From contig QCGX01000001.1 in the NCBI GenBank assembly GCA_003278125.1, forward strand, positions 117,953 through 181,952: a stretch of 64,000 nucleotides of DNA. Reading direction: 5' to 3'. The stretch comes from Pelagibacteraceae bacterium AG-390-C22 (GTDB taxonomy: Bacteria; Pseudomonadota; Alphaproteobacteria; Pelagibacterales; Pelagibacteraceae). The notes under the pieces are model-generated. The model saw only the letters and a list, made by a program, of their open reading frames with translations, was not told the origin of the DNA and searched no databases. Positions 8,808 to 17,005 of this stretch are shown here, piece by piece; position 1 is the first letter of the stretch, and every line of letters starts with the position of its first letter. The position numbers and the translations under genes were made by a program.

Positions 8808-9642
8808 TTAAATTAATTTCTTTCTCTAAAATATTATGACTAATATGATTATCGTAATTTAACTGCTTCACAAATAATAATTTAACAAAGTCAAAAACAG
8901 ATAAAAAAGTCTGAATTATTTTACCAAAAATTGGAACATAAATTTTTCCAGCCTTATTGTAATTTTCTATGTTTTTTTGTTTCAAAATATAATCACCGAT
9001 TTTTTTATAAACCCGTCTTGCTACAATAACTGAAAATCTCGATCTTAATGGTATACTACTAATTGAACTGAAAGATTTTTTATAAAATATTTGAGATTCA
9101 TTTATTGTTTCTTTAATTGCAGAAAAATCAGGATTAATATATTGACGATTACGATCCTTATCTTCACAAACGTCACGAGCAATATTTGTAAGTTGCATAG
9201 CAATTCCCAGATCAATCGCTCCTTTTAATGCTTCTTTATTTTTTACTTTTAAAATCTTTGACATCATCAAGCCAACTGTTCCAGCAACTCTGTAAGAGTA
9301 AAGCAATAATTCTTTTTTTGAACTAATTTGGACTTTTTCTTCTAAGTCTGTTTCAACTCCTTCAAATAAATCGGTTACAACTTTTTCAGAAATTTTTTCA
9401 CTATTAATTATCGACCACATTTCTTTAATAATTGGATTATCGAGATTTTTATTTATAAATTGTTTTTTAAATTGTAAAAAATTATTTTTTTTTATTTCTA
9501 ACTTGTTATCTTCATCAACAATGTCATCTAATGTTCTACAAAAATTATATAGAGAAGAACATTTATTAAATATTTCTTTAGATAAGAAGAAACTAGCCCA
9601 GTAAAAAGATTTAGCATGTTTTTTTAATAAATTATTACTCAT
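8794..9642 (-). CDS. crtB: Phytoene synthase
   Basis: Condenses two geranylgeranyl diphosphates into phytoene, the first committed carotenoid step. It is a squalene/phytoene synthase-fold protein of 282 residues with both aspartate-rich metal-binding motifs: DDIVDE (D39/D43) and RDVCED (D157/D161), the latter followed by the conserved RQYI. The start overlaps the stop of crtI by one base, implying translational coupling. The GGPP synthase (crtE) that would feed it is not in the window, so it must lie elsewhere or be replaced by another prenyltransferase. Confidence 0.95.
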   Translation of the reverse strand: MSNNLLKKHAKSFYWASFFLSKEIFNKCSSLYNFCRTLDDIVDEDNKLEIKKNNFLQFKKQFINKNLDNPIIKEMWSIINSEKISEKVVTDLFEGVETDLEEKVQISSKKELLLYSYRVAGTVGLMMSKILKVKNKEALKGAIDLGIAMQLTNIARDVCEDKDRNRQYINPDFSAIKETINESQIFYKKSFSSISSIPLRSRFSVIVARRVYKKIGDYILKQKNIENYNKAGKIYVPIFGKIIQTFLSVFDFVKLLFVKQLNYDNHISHNILEKEINLNERI

Positions 9643-11108
9643 TAAAATAATTTATCCAAAACTTTGGCTGATGAAAGAACTCCTGGCATTCCTGCTCCAG
9701 GATGTGTTCCAGCCCCTACAAAGTACAAGTTTTCAAATACTTCTGATTGATTATGAAATCTAAAATAAGCAGATTGTGAGAACTTTGGTTGAATTGAAAA
9801 TCCAGAACCATGTAATGTCGCTAAGTCTTTTTCAAAGTAATCAGGGGTCAAATAAAAATCACTAACTACATTCTCTTTTATTCCAGGTAACACCGACCTA
9901 TCCATTTTCTCTAGAATTAAATTTTTAAATTTTTCACCTTCATTTGACCAATTTATATTTGATAGATTGTTTGGCACAGGAACTAAAACATAAAATGCGT
10001 CTTGGCCTTTTGGAGCCATATTAGGGTCTGTAGCTGAAGGCCTGTGTAAATAATAACTAATGTCTTCAGATAATATTTTTTTCTCAAAAATTTTATCTAA
10101 ATGTTTTTCATAAGAATTTCCAAAATAAATAGTATGATGAGCCACATTTTTGTATTGTTTTTTTGATCCAAAATAATAAACAAACAAGCCCATAGAATAA
10201 TCCATTCTCTTCATTTTTTGCTTAAATAAAAAATTATAGTCCTTCTTTGATTTAATTAAATTTTGATAAACATTTGGAGGATCAGAATTACAAACTATAT
10301 AATCACATTCAATTATTTTAGAATTATTTATCTTAACCCCTTTAACTTTGTTTTCATTTGAAATGATCTCAGTGACTTCGGCACTTTTAATAATCTTAAT
10401 ATTTTCTTCCTCCATTAATTTTTCTAAAGCTTTTACCACACTACCAGTACCTCCCATTGAGTAATGGATACCCCACTTTTTTTCTAAAAATAGTATTAGT
10501 GTATAAATTGATGTAGTTGTAAAAGGGTTGCCTCCTACTAAAAGAGGATGCATGCTAAAAACTCTTCTTAATTTTTCGTTTGTTATATAATTTGAAACTA
10601 ATTTATAAACAGATTTATAACTTTTTAAGCTTAACAGGGAAGGAACCTGCTTTAACATAAAAGTAAGATTATTAAATGGTTTATCTGATAAATCAGTAAA
10701 ACCTTTATTGAAAATTCTTTCAGTAAAATTTACCAAATTATTATACCCTTCAAAATCTTTATCTGAAAATTTTTTGACTTCTTGTTCCATCGATTTTTCA
10801 TCACCTGAATAATCAAAGGTTTGTCCGTCACTGAAAACGAATCGGTACCATAAATCTAAAGGTACAATCTCAACATAGTTTGAAATTTTTTTATCAAACA
10901 ACGAAAATAATTCTTCAAAAAGATATGGAGCTGTTATTACTGTAGGGCCACCGTCATAGATAAAACTTCCTTTTTTAAAAACTCTAGCTCTACCTCCTAG
11001 ATCTGGTTGTTTTTCGACTAGAGTTATATCTAGACCTTTAGCACGCAATCTTAATGCGGCTGCTAATCCACCAAAACCTGAGCCGATGACTATTACTTTT
11101 TTTGCCAT
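9642..11108 (-). CDS. crtI: Phytoene desaturase
   Basis: FAD-dependent enzyme that converts phytoene to lycopene by successive desaturations. The N-terminus is a Rossmann fold (VIVIGSGFGGLAAALRL, G9-x-G11-x2-G14), and the C-terminal family signature NLYFVGAGTHPGAGMPGV is near residue 460. Length (488) is normal. It is the first of the four retinal-pathway genes. It starts only 17 bp after the stop of atpF on the same strand, with no room for a conventional promoter outside atpF coding sequence. Confidence 0.96.
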   Translation of the reverse strand: MAKKVIVIGSGFGGLAAALRLRAKGLDITLVEKQPDLGGRARVFKKGSFIYDGGPTVITAPYLFEELFSLFDKKISNYVEIVPLDLWYRFVFSDGQTFDYSGDEKSMEQEVKKFSDKDFEGYNNLVNFTERIFNKGFTDLSDKPFNNLTFMLKQVPSLLSLKSYKSVYKLVSNYITNEKLRRVFSMHPLLVGGNPFTTTSIYTLILFLEKKWGIHYSMGGTGSVVKALEKLMEEENIKIIKSAEVTEIISNENKVKGVKINNSKIIECDYIVCNSDPPNVYQNLIKSKKDYNFLFKQKMKRMDYSMGLFVYYFGSKKQYKNVAHHTIYFGNSYEKHLDKIFEKKILSEDISYYLHRPSATDPNMAPKGQDAFYVLVPVPNNLSNINWSNEGEKFKNLILEKMDRSVLPGIKENVVSDFYLTPDYFEKDLATLHGSGFSIQPKFSQSAYFRFHNQSEVFENLYFVGAGTHPGAGMPGVLSSAKVLDKLF

Positions 11109-11125
11109 AATTATTATGGCCTATT

Positions 11126-11623
11126 CTAACTGGATTTTTTCTTAAGTGCTAATTTTGTTTCTTCGATGCTTGATAAATAAATTTTGTCCAGTTTACTTTT
11201 GTCTATGGAATTTTTAAGAAGTTTTTCGACTGATTCTATGGCAATTTTTACTGAAGTATTTTTAATATCTTTAAGCGCTTGGTTTTTCATTTGTTTAATT
11301 CTTTCTTCAGCATTTTTTTTTCTATTATCCATTAAACGGTGAAATTCTTCATTTGTTCTAATAATGTTTTTTTCAGAATCTTCGTTAGCTTTATTAATCA
11401 TTGATTTAACTTCTGCTTTGGAATTACTAATCTTTTTTTCATTTTCGCTCAAAATATTTTTTGCCTCTTCTTTAAGTTTTTCAGCTTCATTTATTTGATT
11501 TTTAATATTAAAAATATTTTCTTCCAAAACCTTATCTACTTTTTTTGGTATTTTGAAATACACTAGTATTCCAATAAAAATAAAAAAAGAAATAGCAACC
11601 CAAAATGTAGCATCAATCGTCAT
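11126..11623 (-). CDS. atpF: ATP synthase F0 subunit b
   Basis: One of the two peripheral-stalk subunits that hold F1 against the rotating c-ring. The 165-residue protein has a single N-terminal membrane helix (about residues 5-24) followed by a long charged coiled coil. It overlaps the paralogous b' gene by 4 bp (ATGA). Having separate b and b' genes is the rule in Alphaproteobacteria and phototrophs. Assignment of b versus b' is by order and by the N-terminal extension on the other copy, so the labels could be swapped. Confidence 0.88.
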   Translation of the reverse strand: MTIDATFWVAISFFIFIGILVYFKIPKKVDKVLEENIFNIKNQINEAEKLKEEAKNILSENEKKISNSKAEVKSMINKANEDSEKNIIRTNEEFHRLMDNRKKNAEERIKQMKNQALKDIKNTSVKIAIESVEKLLKNSIDKSKLDKIYLSSIEETKLALKKKSS

Positions 11624-12195
11624 AAATATTTACCTATATTTTTTTTCGAAATATCTTCAACCACTGCTTTGATACTACTCTCATTAAGTTTATCACCCGA
11701 CATTTTTTCTATTATATTCGAGGCAATATCTTGAGATATATTATTTATGGACTCAATAGAACTTTTTTTTAGTTGTAAAATTTCTTTTTGAGCATTTAAA
11801 ATTTCTTTTTCTATTTCTTTCTCCATCGAGTCTTTTTTATTTTGAATATCTTTATTTAAAGTATTTTTGGATTCTAATAAAATTCTTGTAACTTCTTTTT
11901 TGGAATTTTCTAAAATAATATTATACTCCTCGAGTTTTTTTTCTGATAGACTTTTCATATTATTTGCTTCATCTAAATCCTCTTTTATTTTATTTTCTCT
12001 ATCATCAAGGTTTTTTTTAATTTTTGGTAAGTAAAATTTTGCAATTGATATATATAAAATTGTAAATAATAAAATCAACCAAAAGGCTTGTGACGCCCAA
12101 TACTTTGGATCCAGCTGAGGCATACCAGCCTCAGCTGAAAATAAATAAGTATTAAAAGTCGATAAGACTAATATTAAAACCAGATAACGCTTCAT
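11620..12195 (-). CDS. atpF': ATP synthase F0 subunit b'
   Basis: Second peripheral-stalk subunit of the ATP synthase, 191 residues. It begins with a short signal-like hydrophobic stretch (residues 3-20) and the conserved GMPQLDPKYWASQAFW segment that marks alphaproteobacterial b' subunits, then a membrane helix and a long lysine/glutamate-rich coiled coil. It lies 11 bp after atpE and overlaps atpF by 4 bp. The F1 genes (atpHAGDC) are not in the window, so F0 and F1 are split, as is normal in Alphaproteobacteria. Confidence 0.88.
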   Translation of the reverse strand: MKRYLVLILVLSTFNTYLFSAEAGMPQLDPKYWASQAFWLILLFTILYISIAKFYLPKIKKNLDDRENKIKEDLDEANNMKSLSEKKLEEYNIILENSKKEVTRILLESKNTLNKDIQNKKDSMEKEIEKEILNAQKEILQLKKSSIESINNISQDIASNIIEKMSGDKLNESSIKAVVEDISKKNIGKYL

Positions 12196-12206
12196 AATTT
12201 ATTTAA

Positions 12207-12434
12207 TTAAAATGCAAATAAAATAATTAACGCTACCACAAGCCCAAATAATCCAGTTGCTTCAGCTAAAGCAAATCCTAAAAGTAAATTAGGGAATTGT
12301 TTTTGCGCTGCAGATGGATTTCTCATAGCTCCAGCCAGGTAGTTACCGAAAATAATTCCGATACCAACACCAGCCCCAGCTAATGCGATTGCAGCAAGAC
12401 CTGCTCCAATCATTTTTGCCGCTTCTAACTCCAT
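12207..12434 (-). CDS. atpE: ATP synthase F0 subunit c
   Basis: Forms the membrane rotor ring of ATP synthase. The 75-residue hairpin has two hydrophobic helices joined by the polar loop RNPSAAQKQFP, and the ion-carrying carboxylate is E58 (FALAEATGLFG). I do not see the glutamine plus Glu-Ser pattern of sodium-type rings, so protons are the likely coupling ion (inference). It has the strongest ribosome site I noticed in the operon (AAAGGAGG), fitting the need for many more c than a or b subunits. Confidence 0.96.
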   Translation of the reverse strand: MELEAAKMIGAGLAAIALAGAGVGIGIIFGNYLAGAMRNPSAAQKQFPNLLLGFALAEATGLFGLVVALIILFAF

Positions 12435-12438
12435 TTTT

Positions 12439-12446
12439 CCTCCTTT
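12439..12446 (-). promoter_or_regulatory. Strong Shine-Dalgarno of atpE
   Basis: On the minus strand AAAGGAGG lies four bases before the atpE ATG. It matches the anti-Shine-Dalgarno core perfectly, whereas the flanking F0 genes have weak or no sites. This fits elevated translation of the multicopy c subunit. Confidence 0.75.
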
Positions 12447-12451
12447 ATTAA

Positions 12452-13186
12452 TTAATGATGTAAATTTAATGCATCGTTTAAATAGATGCAGGTTAGTATT
12501 GCAAAAACATAAGCTTGAAGAAATGCCACTAAGATTTCTAAGCCCGTTAATGCTACTGAAAAACTAAGCGGTAACCAGCCGCCTAACATTCCTAAACTAA
12601 TTACAAATCCTCCAAAAACCTTTAACATAGTGTGACCTGCCATCATATTAGCAAACAGTCGAACTGACAAACTAACAGGCCTGCTTAAATATGAAATGAT
12701 TTCTATTACAGTAATAAGAGGAAGAAGAACAACTGGCACTCCACTAGGAATGAATATGCTTAAGTATTTAAAACCGTGTTTAATAAATCCAATTATAGTT
12801 ACAGCTATAAAAATAAATAAAGCCATTATTAACGTAACGATTATATGACTAGTTACAGTAAAGGCGTATGGAAGCATACCCACCATGTTACATAAAAGAA
12901 CAAACATAAATAAACTAAATATAAAAGGGAAATAAGGTTTAGCCTTAGATCCAGCAGTATCGCTAATCATCTTAGCTACAAAATTATAGACCAATTCTGC
13001 TATTAATTGAATTTTATCAGGTATTATTTTTCTTTCCTTCGTTCCTAAAAATAGAAAAAGTAAAATTGAAGCTACACTAACAACCATAAATAAGCTGGCA
13101 TTAGTAAAAGACAGATCTATTCCAGCTATTTTAATTTCAGGTCCAATTTTATGAACACTGAATTGTTGCATTGGGTTGCTTGCCAT
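12452..13186 (-). CDS. atpB: ATP synthase F0 subunit a
   Basis: Stator subunit that provides the proton half-channels against the c-ring. The 244-residue polytopic protein contains the essential arginine in the conserved helix SVRLFANMMAGH (near residue 175) and the C-terminal QAYVFAILTCIYL helix. It sits 14 bp after atpI and 17 bp before atpE, in the standard atpI-B-E-F'-F order. Confidence 0.96.
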   Translation of the reverse strand: MASNPMQQFSVHKIGPEIKIAGIDLSFTNASLFMVVSVASILLFLFLGTKERKIIPDKIQLIAELVYNFVAKMISDTAGSKAKPYFPFIFSLFMFVLLCNMVGMLPYAFTVTSHIIVTLIMALFIFIAVTIIGFIKHGFKYLSIFIPSGVPVVLLPLITVIEIISYLSRPVSLSVRLFANMMAGHTMLKVFGGFVISLGMLGGWLPLSFSVALTGLEILVAFLQAYVFAILTCIYLNDALNLHH

Positions 13187-13200
13187 AAAAATCCTGTAAT

Positions 13201-13485
13201 TTAATCTTTTTCTTGCATTCGGTTTGCCGCTCTAATAACGTTTAACATTCCAGCTGCAGCTCCTAAAAAAAAGAAAATTAGTATTAACCAAGGTTTAGTA
13301 CCAAACCAACTATCTAAAATAAACCCAATTATTGTCCCAACCCCAACGGCAGCAACTAATTCTGTACCTAATTTGAATGCATTGCCCATAAAAGAGCCTC
13401 TTTTTTCCTCGTTAGGATTAATTTGTTTTTTTATTTTTGATTTTGCAATTTTTAGGCGAGTTTTAAAATCTTCAGGAGTTCTCAT
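13201..13485 (-). CDS. atpI: ATP synthase protein I (AtpI)
   Basis: Small accessory membrane protein thought to help c-ring assembly. At 94 residues it has a charged N-terminus, two hydrophobic helices (about 38-55 and 62-82) and the family loop FGTKPWLILIFFFLG. It heads the F0 genes and begins 12 bp after the smc stop, so smc and the F0 genes may share transcripts. Confidence 0.88.
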   Translation of the reverse strand: MRTPEDFKTRLKIAKSKIKKQINPNEEKRGSFMGNAFKLGTELVAAVGVGTIIGFILDSWFGTKPWLILIFFFLGAAAGMLNVIRAANRMQEKD

Positions 13486-13497
13486 TGTTTTATATAT

Positions 13498-15942
13498 TTA
13501 AGCTACTAGCTCTTCAGCTTTTTGTAAGTCAACAGAAACTAACTGGCTAACTCCTTTTTCAGCCATGGTAACTCCATATAGTCTATGCATTCTTGACATA
13601 GTAAGAGCATGATGTGTGATGATTATAAATTTTGTTTTTGTAATTTTTGTTAATTCATCAAGCAGTCCGCAAAATCTTGTCACGTTTGCATCATCCAAAG
13701 GAGCATCAACTTCATCTAAAACACAAATAGGTGAAGGGTTAACTAAAAAAACTGCAAAAATTAATGATAGCGCGGTCAAAGCTTGTTCTCCACCTGACAA
13801 TAACGTAATTGATTGAAGTCTTTTTCCAGGAGGAGACACAAACATTTCCAAACCTGCTTCAAGAGGATCATCTGAATCAACTAATTCAATTTTTGCAGTA
13901 CCTCCACTAAACAATTTTGTGTAGACTTCATTGAATTTTCTATTAACTTTTGTGAAAGCTTCTAAGAGTCTTTCTCTGCCTTTTTGATTGAGTTCATCAA
14001 TACTAGCTTTTAGTTTCACTATTGCAGAATAAAGATCGGCCCTATCATCCTCCATTTTTTTAATTTCTGTCTCATATTTTTTTGTTTCTTCGTCAGCACG
14101 AAGGTTAACAGAACCTAAAGACTCTCTTTGTTTTTTTACCTCTTCCACTTTTAAAGTTTGATCATCAATACTAGGTAAATCTTCAGGAGATAAATTACTA
14201 AAATCTGATTGAGCTAACAATGACGTTTCGTTTTGGATGTTAAGTTCATTTTTTACTGAATACATCAAATCTTTTTTTCTATTATCTATACCCTCAATCG
14301 TTGCTTCGTTTCTAGCTTTCTTTTCTTTTAAATCAGACAATTTGGATTGTATCTCTTTTAAATTTTGACTAATTAAATTGTGCTTACTTTCAGATTCAAC
14401 AAGTTCTGTTTCAATTTCTTCATTTCTTTTTTTAGTATTTTCTAAATTTTGTAAATTTTGACCTTTAGAAGTTGCTATACGTTCTGGATTTTTTTTATTT
14501 TCGTTTAGTTCAAATTTAATTTTATCTTTTCTTTCATTAAGTTCTGAAGTCATTTTTTCTGAATTTGATTTTAGATTTCTCCAGTTTTCAAGCTCAATGT
14601 CTATATTTTTTATTCTCTCTTTTCTTTTGATAGAGTCACTCTGAATAGATTTATTTTTTCCATATTTTTCTGCATACTCCTCTTGAGATAAAGTAATTTT
14701 TTTCACTAATTCTTTTAATTCTTGAAATATTTCTTTTGTTAATTTTTTTTCTTGATCTATGTATCCTTCTATTTTATTTAACAATGCATCCAATTGAGTC
14801 TGTAAATTATTTAAATTAGTTTTTGATGCATTAAGTTCTTTAGAAGATACTGACTCCACCTCTATAAGTTTGTTTTCAGTTTTTAATAATTCTTCTTTTT
14901 CTTTTGATATTCTCTTTTCATTTAGTTCGGCGTCTAGAGAGATACTTCTTTCACGCTCTAAGTCAGACTCTATGGTTCTAATAGATTTTTCTAGTTTTAT
15001 CTGTAATGATTTTACTCTTGTCTCCTCTTCCTCAAGACTTGTCATGTCCAAATTTAATTTTTGGAGTTTCGCAACACTTTCCATTTTTTTGTCTCTTAAT
15101 GGAGAAAGTTTTTTATTCTCTTCTTCCAAAAGAGAATTATTGTGATTGAGATCTATATTTATTGCACTCATCTCATCATCTAATTCACTAAGTTTATCTA
15201 TAATTTGTTTTTTATCTTTTTCTATTTCTCTGATTTTTAAATAATACAATCCTGACTCAATCTTTTTTATTTCTTTAGATATTTCTTTATACCTTGTTGC
15301 TTCTTCAGCTTGTTTTTTTAAGTTATCTAATTGTTTTTGTTGTTGTCTTTTAAGCTCATCAGCTCTTTTTAAATTATTTTCCGCCGCATTTAGTCTTGTT
15401 TCTGCTTCTTGTCTTCTTGCGTGAATTCCTGAAATACCTGCAGCTTCTTCAAGAACAGATCTTCTTTCTATTGGTTTGGCAGTAACAAGCTGACCAATTC
15501 TACCTTGGCTAATTAAAGATGGAGAGTGGGCACCTGTTGACAAGTCAGCAAAAAAAGTCTGAACATCTCGGGCTCTAACTTCTTTATCATTAATATAATA
15601 TTTTGATCCCTTATCTTTTTCTATTTTTCTTTTAACTCCTATTTCATCAAATTCATTATATTGAGAAGGGCCATCTTTATCTTTATTGTCTAACAATAGG
15701 GCTACTTCTGAAATATTTTTTGATGGTTTATTAGAAGTTCCAGAGAAAATGACATCTTCCATCCCTGAACCTCTCATGCTTTTAGCTGAGTTTTCACCCA
15801 TGCACCATCTTAAAGACTCAACTATATTTGATTTTCCACATCCATTAGGTCCAACTATTCCAGTTAAACCATTTTGAATTAAAAAAGTTGTCTTTTCAGA
15901 AAAAGATTTAAAGCCATTAATCTCTAATTTTTTAAATTGCAT
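13498..15942 (-). CDS. smc: Chromosome partition protein SMC, short and apparently without hinge
   Basis: ATPase of the SMC complex that organises and segregates the chromosome. Both halves of the ABC-type head are intact: Walker A GPNGCGKS (31-38), the LLSGGEQ signature (714-720), Walker B CVLDEVDAPLD (740-750) and the H-loop ITHH (775-778). The whole protein has 814 residues against about 1150-1200 in typical bacterial SMCs. Between residues 232 and 600 I see only charged coiled coil with four glycines, and no segment resembling the roughly 150-residue glycine-containing hinge. No CxxC zinc hook is present either. It follows dciA and the dsbA-like gene in the usual alphaproteobacterial order. 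Confidence 0.93.
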   Translation of the reverse strand: MQFKKLEINGFKSFSEKTTFLIQNGLTGIVGPNGCGKSNIVESLRWCMGENSAKSMRGSGMEDVIFSGTSNKPSKNISEVALLLDNKDKDGPSQYNEFDEIGVKRKIEKDKGSKYYINDKEVRARDVQTFFADLSTGAHSPSLISQGRIGQLVTAKPIERRSVLEEAAGISGIHARRQEAETRLNAAENNLKRADELKRQQQKQLDNLKKQAEEATRYKEISKEIKKIESGLYYLKIREIEKDKKQIIDKLSELDDEMSAINIDLNHNNSLLEEENKKLSPLRDKKMESVAKLQKLNLDMTSLEEEETRVKSLQIKLEKSIRTIESDLERERSISLDAELNEKRISKEKEELLKTENKLIEVESVSSKELNASKTNLNNLQTQLDALLNKIEGYIDQEKKLTKEIFQELKELVKKITLSQEEYAEKYGKNKSIQSDSIKRKERIKNIDIELENWRNLKSNSEKMTSELNERKDKIKFELNENKKNPERIATSKGQNLQNLENTKKRNEEIETELVESESKHNLISQNLKEIQSKLSDLKEKKARNEATIEGIDNRKKDLMYSVKNELNIQNETSLLAQSDFSNLSPEDLPSIDDQTLKVEEVKKQRESLGSVNLRADEETKKYETEIKKMEDDRADLYSAIVKLKASIDELNQKGRERLLEAFTKVNRKFNEVYTKLFSGGTAKIELVDSDDPLEAGLEMFVSPPGKRLQSITLLSGGEQALTALSLIFAVFLVNPSPICVLDEVDAPLDDANVTRFCGLLDELTKITKTKFIIITHHALTMSRMHRLYGVTMAEKGVSQLVSVDLQKAEELVA

Positions 15943-16536
15943 CTATAAAAGTTTTTCTATTGTTTTTTTAAATGGTTTATATTTGTGTTCACCTTTATAT
16001 TTCTTCTCATTGATAAAAATAGTTGGTGTAGATTGAATTTCATATTTTTTTTGAGCTTCGATTCTTTGATTTAAAATTTGGTCCTGAACACTTTCATTTT
16101 TAAGACAACTGTCCATTTTAGTATTGCTTAATCCGGAATCTAAACCAATCTTTTTAATAGATTCGTTAATAACATTTATATCAGATCCTACAGCCCATTG
16201 ATTTTGTTTTTTATAAATTTCACCTAATAATTGAAATTTTTTATTAGTATCTTGGAGACATCTAATTATTATTTCTGCATTAAGCGCTGCTAAATCTAGG
16301 GGAAAACTGTGATGTTCAAATTTTACTAAATCTTTATCTATATATTCTTTTTTTAAATCTTCAAATATATTTTTGTGAAAACTGGCACAATGAGGGCATG
16401 TTAGTGATGAAAATACTTTCACAGTAATTTTAGCATCTGGACTCCCTATCTCTAAAACTTTACTTTCAGCATTAACAGAAAAAGTAAGCAAAATAAAAAA
16501 AATTACTTTATATAAAAATTTATTTATTTCTTTCAT
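15943..16536 (-). CDS. DsbA-family thiol-disulfide oxidoreductase
   Basis: Probable periplasmic protein-thiol oxidoreductase of 197 residues. It has an N-terminal signal sequence (hydrophobic core about 9-20, likely cleavage after VNA) and a thioredoxin fold with the CPHC active site (C47/C50). The cis-proline loop is STPTIF near residue 170, with a helical insertion between. Two further cysteines at about 108 and 139 are present. It lies between dciA (17 bp overlap) and smc (no gap), a conserved alphaproteobacterial order. Whether it oxidises or isomerises cannot be told from sequence. Confidence 0.88.
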   Translation of the reverse strand: MKEINKFLYKVIFFILLTFSVNAESKVLEIGSPDAKITVKVFSSLTCPHCASFHKNIFEDLKKEYIDKDLVKFEHHSFPLDLAALNAEIIIRCLQDTNKKFQLLGEIYKKQNQWAVGSDINVINESIKKIGLDSGLSNTKMDSCLKNESVQDQILNQRIEAQKKYEIQSTPTIFINEKKYKGEHKYKPFKKTIEKLL

Positions 16537-17005
16537 TGAATGCCTTTAAAAAATTATTTAACGAACTCTTTAATTGATTGTTTTTTACATTATCTATTTT
16601 TTCATTTATTTTAGATAAATTTTTAATCTTAGGAAATTTATCTCTTGTGGTTTTAATTTTTTCTTGTACGATTTTCAAAGTTACTTGATTGATACAATTA
16701 TATCCAAAAAAGGCATTAATCTTATCAATAATCTCTTTTTTTGAATATTCAATCTCTAACTCTTTTCCATGAAGCACATTTAGTATTAAAGTGCCATTTC
16801 GCATTTCTTTTCCCATTTTAACTGTAATTGGATAACAGCAATCAGATATTTTTTTACTTACCATTTTCGTCCAATTATCAACAATGTTAGAATAGTTATA
16901 TCCACCCTTTTTTAAATGTTTTTTTAAAGTTTTAGGTATTGAATTTGAAAAGGGCCTCAACCCTTGTATGAAATTATTTAATTTACTATTATCTTTACTA
17001 TGCAT
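16520..17005 (-). CDS. dciA: DciA-like protein (DUF721), probable helicase-loading factor
   Basis: The 161-residue protein matches the DUF721 pattern: an N-terminal RPFSNSIPKTLKKHLKKGG helix, a central IVDNWTKMVSKKISDCCYP segment and a beta-rich GTLILNVLHG region. DciA proteins load the DnaB helicase in bacteria lacking DnaC or DnaI. The position between mutY and dsbA is the usual alphaproteobacterial one. The ATG at 17005 abuts the divergent mutY ATG (together ATGCAT). A TTG 15 codons in, just before RPFSN, is an alternative start. The lysine-rich C-terminal half is poorly conserved. Confidence 0.8.
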   Translation of the reverse strand: MHSKDNSKLNNFIQGLRPFSNSIPKTLKKHLKKGGYNYSNIVDNWTKMVSKKISDCCYPITVKMGKEMRNGTLILNVLHGKELEIEYSKKEIIDKINAFFGYNCINQVTLKIVQEKIKTTRDKFPKIKNLSKINEKIDNVKNNQLKSSLNNFLKAFNERNK

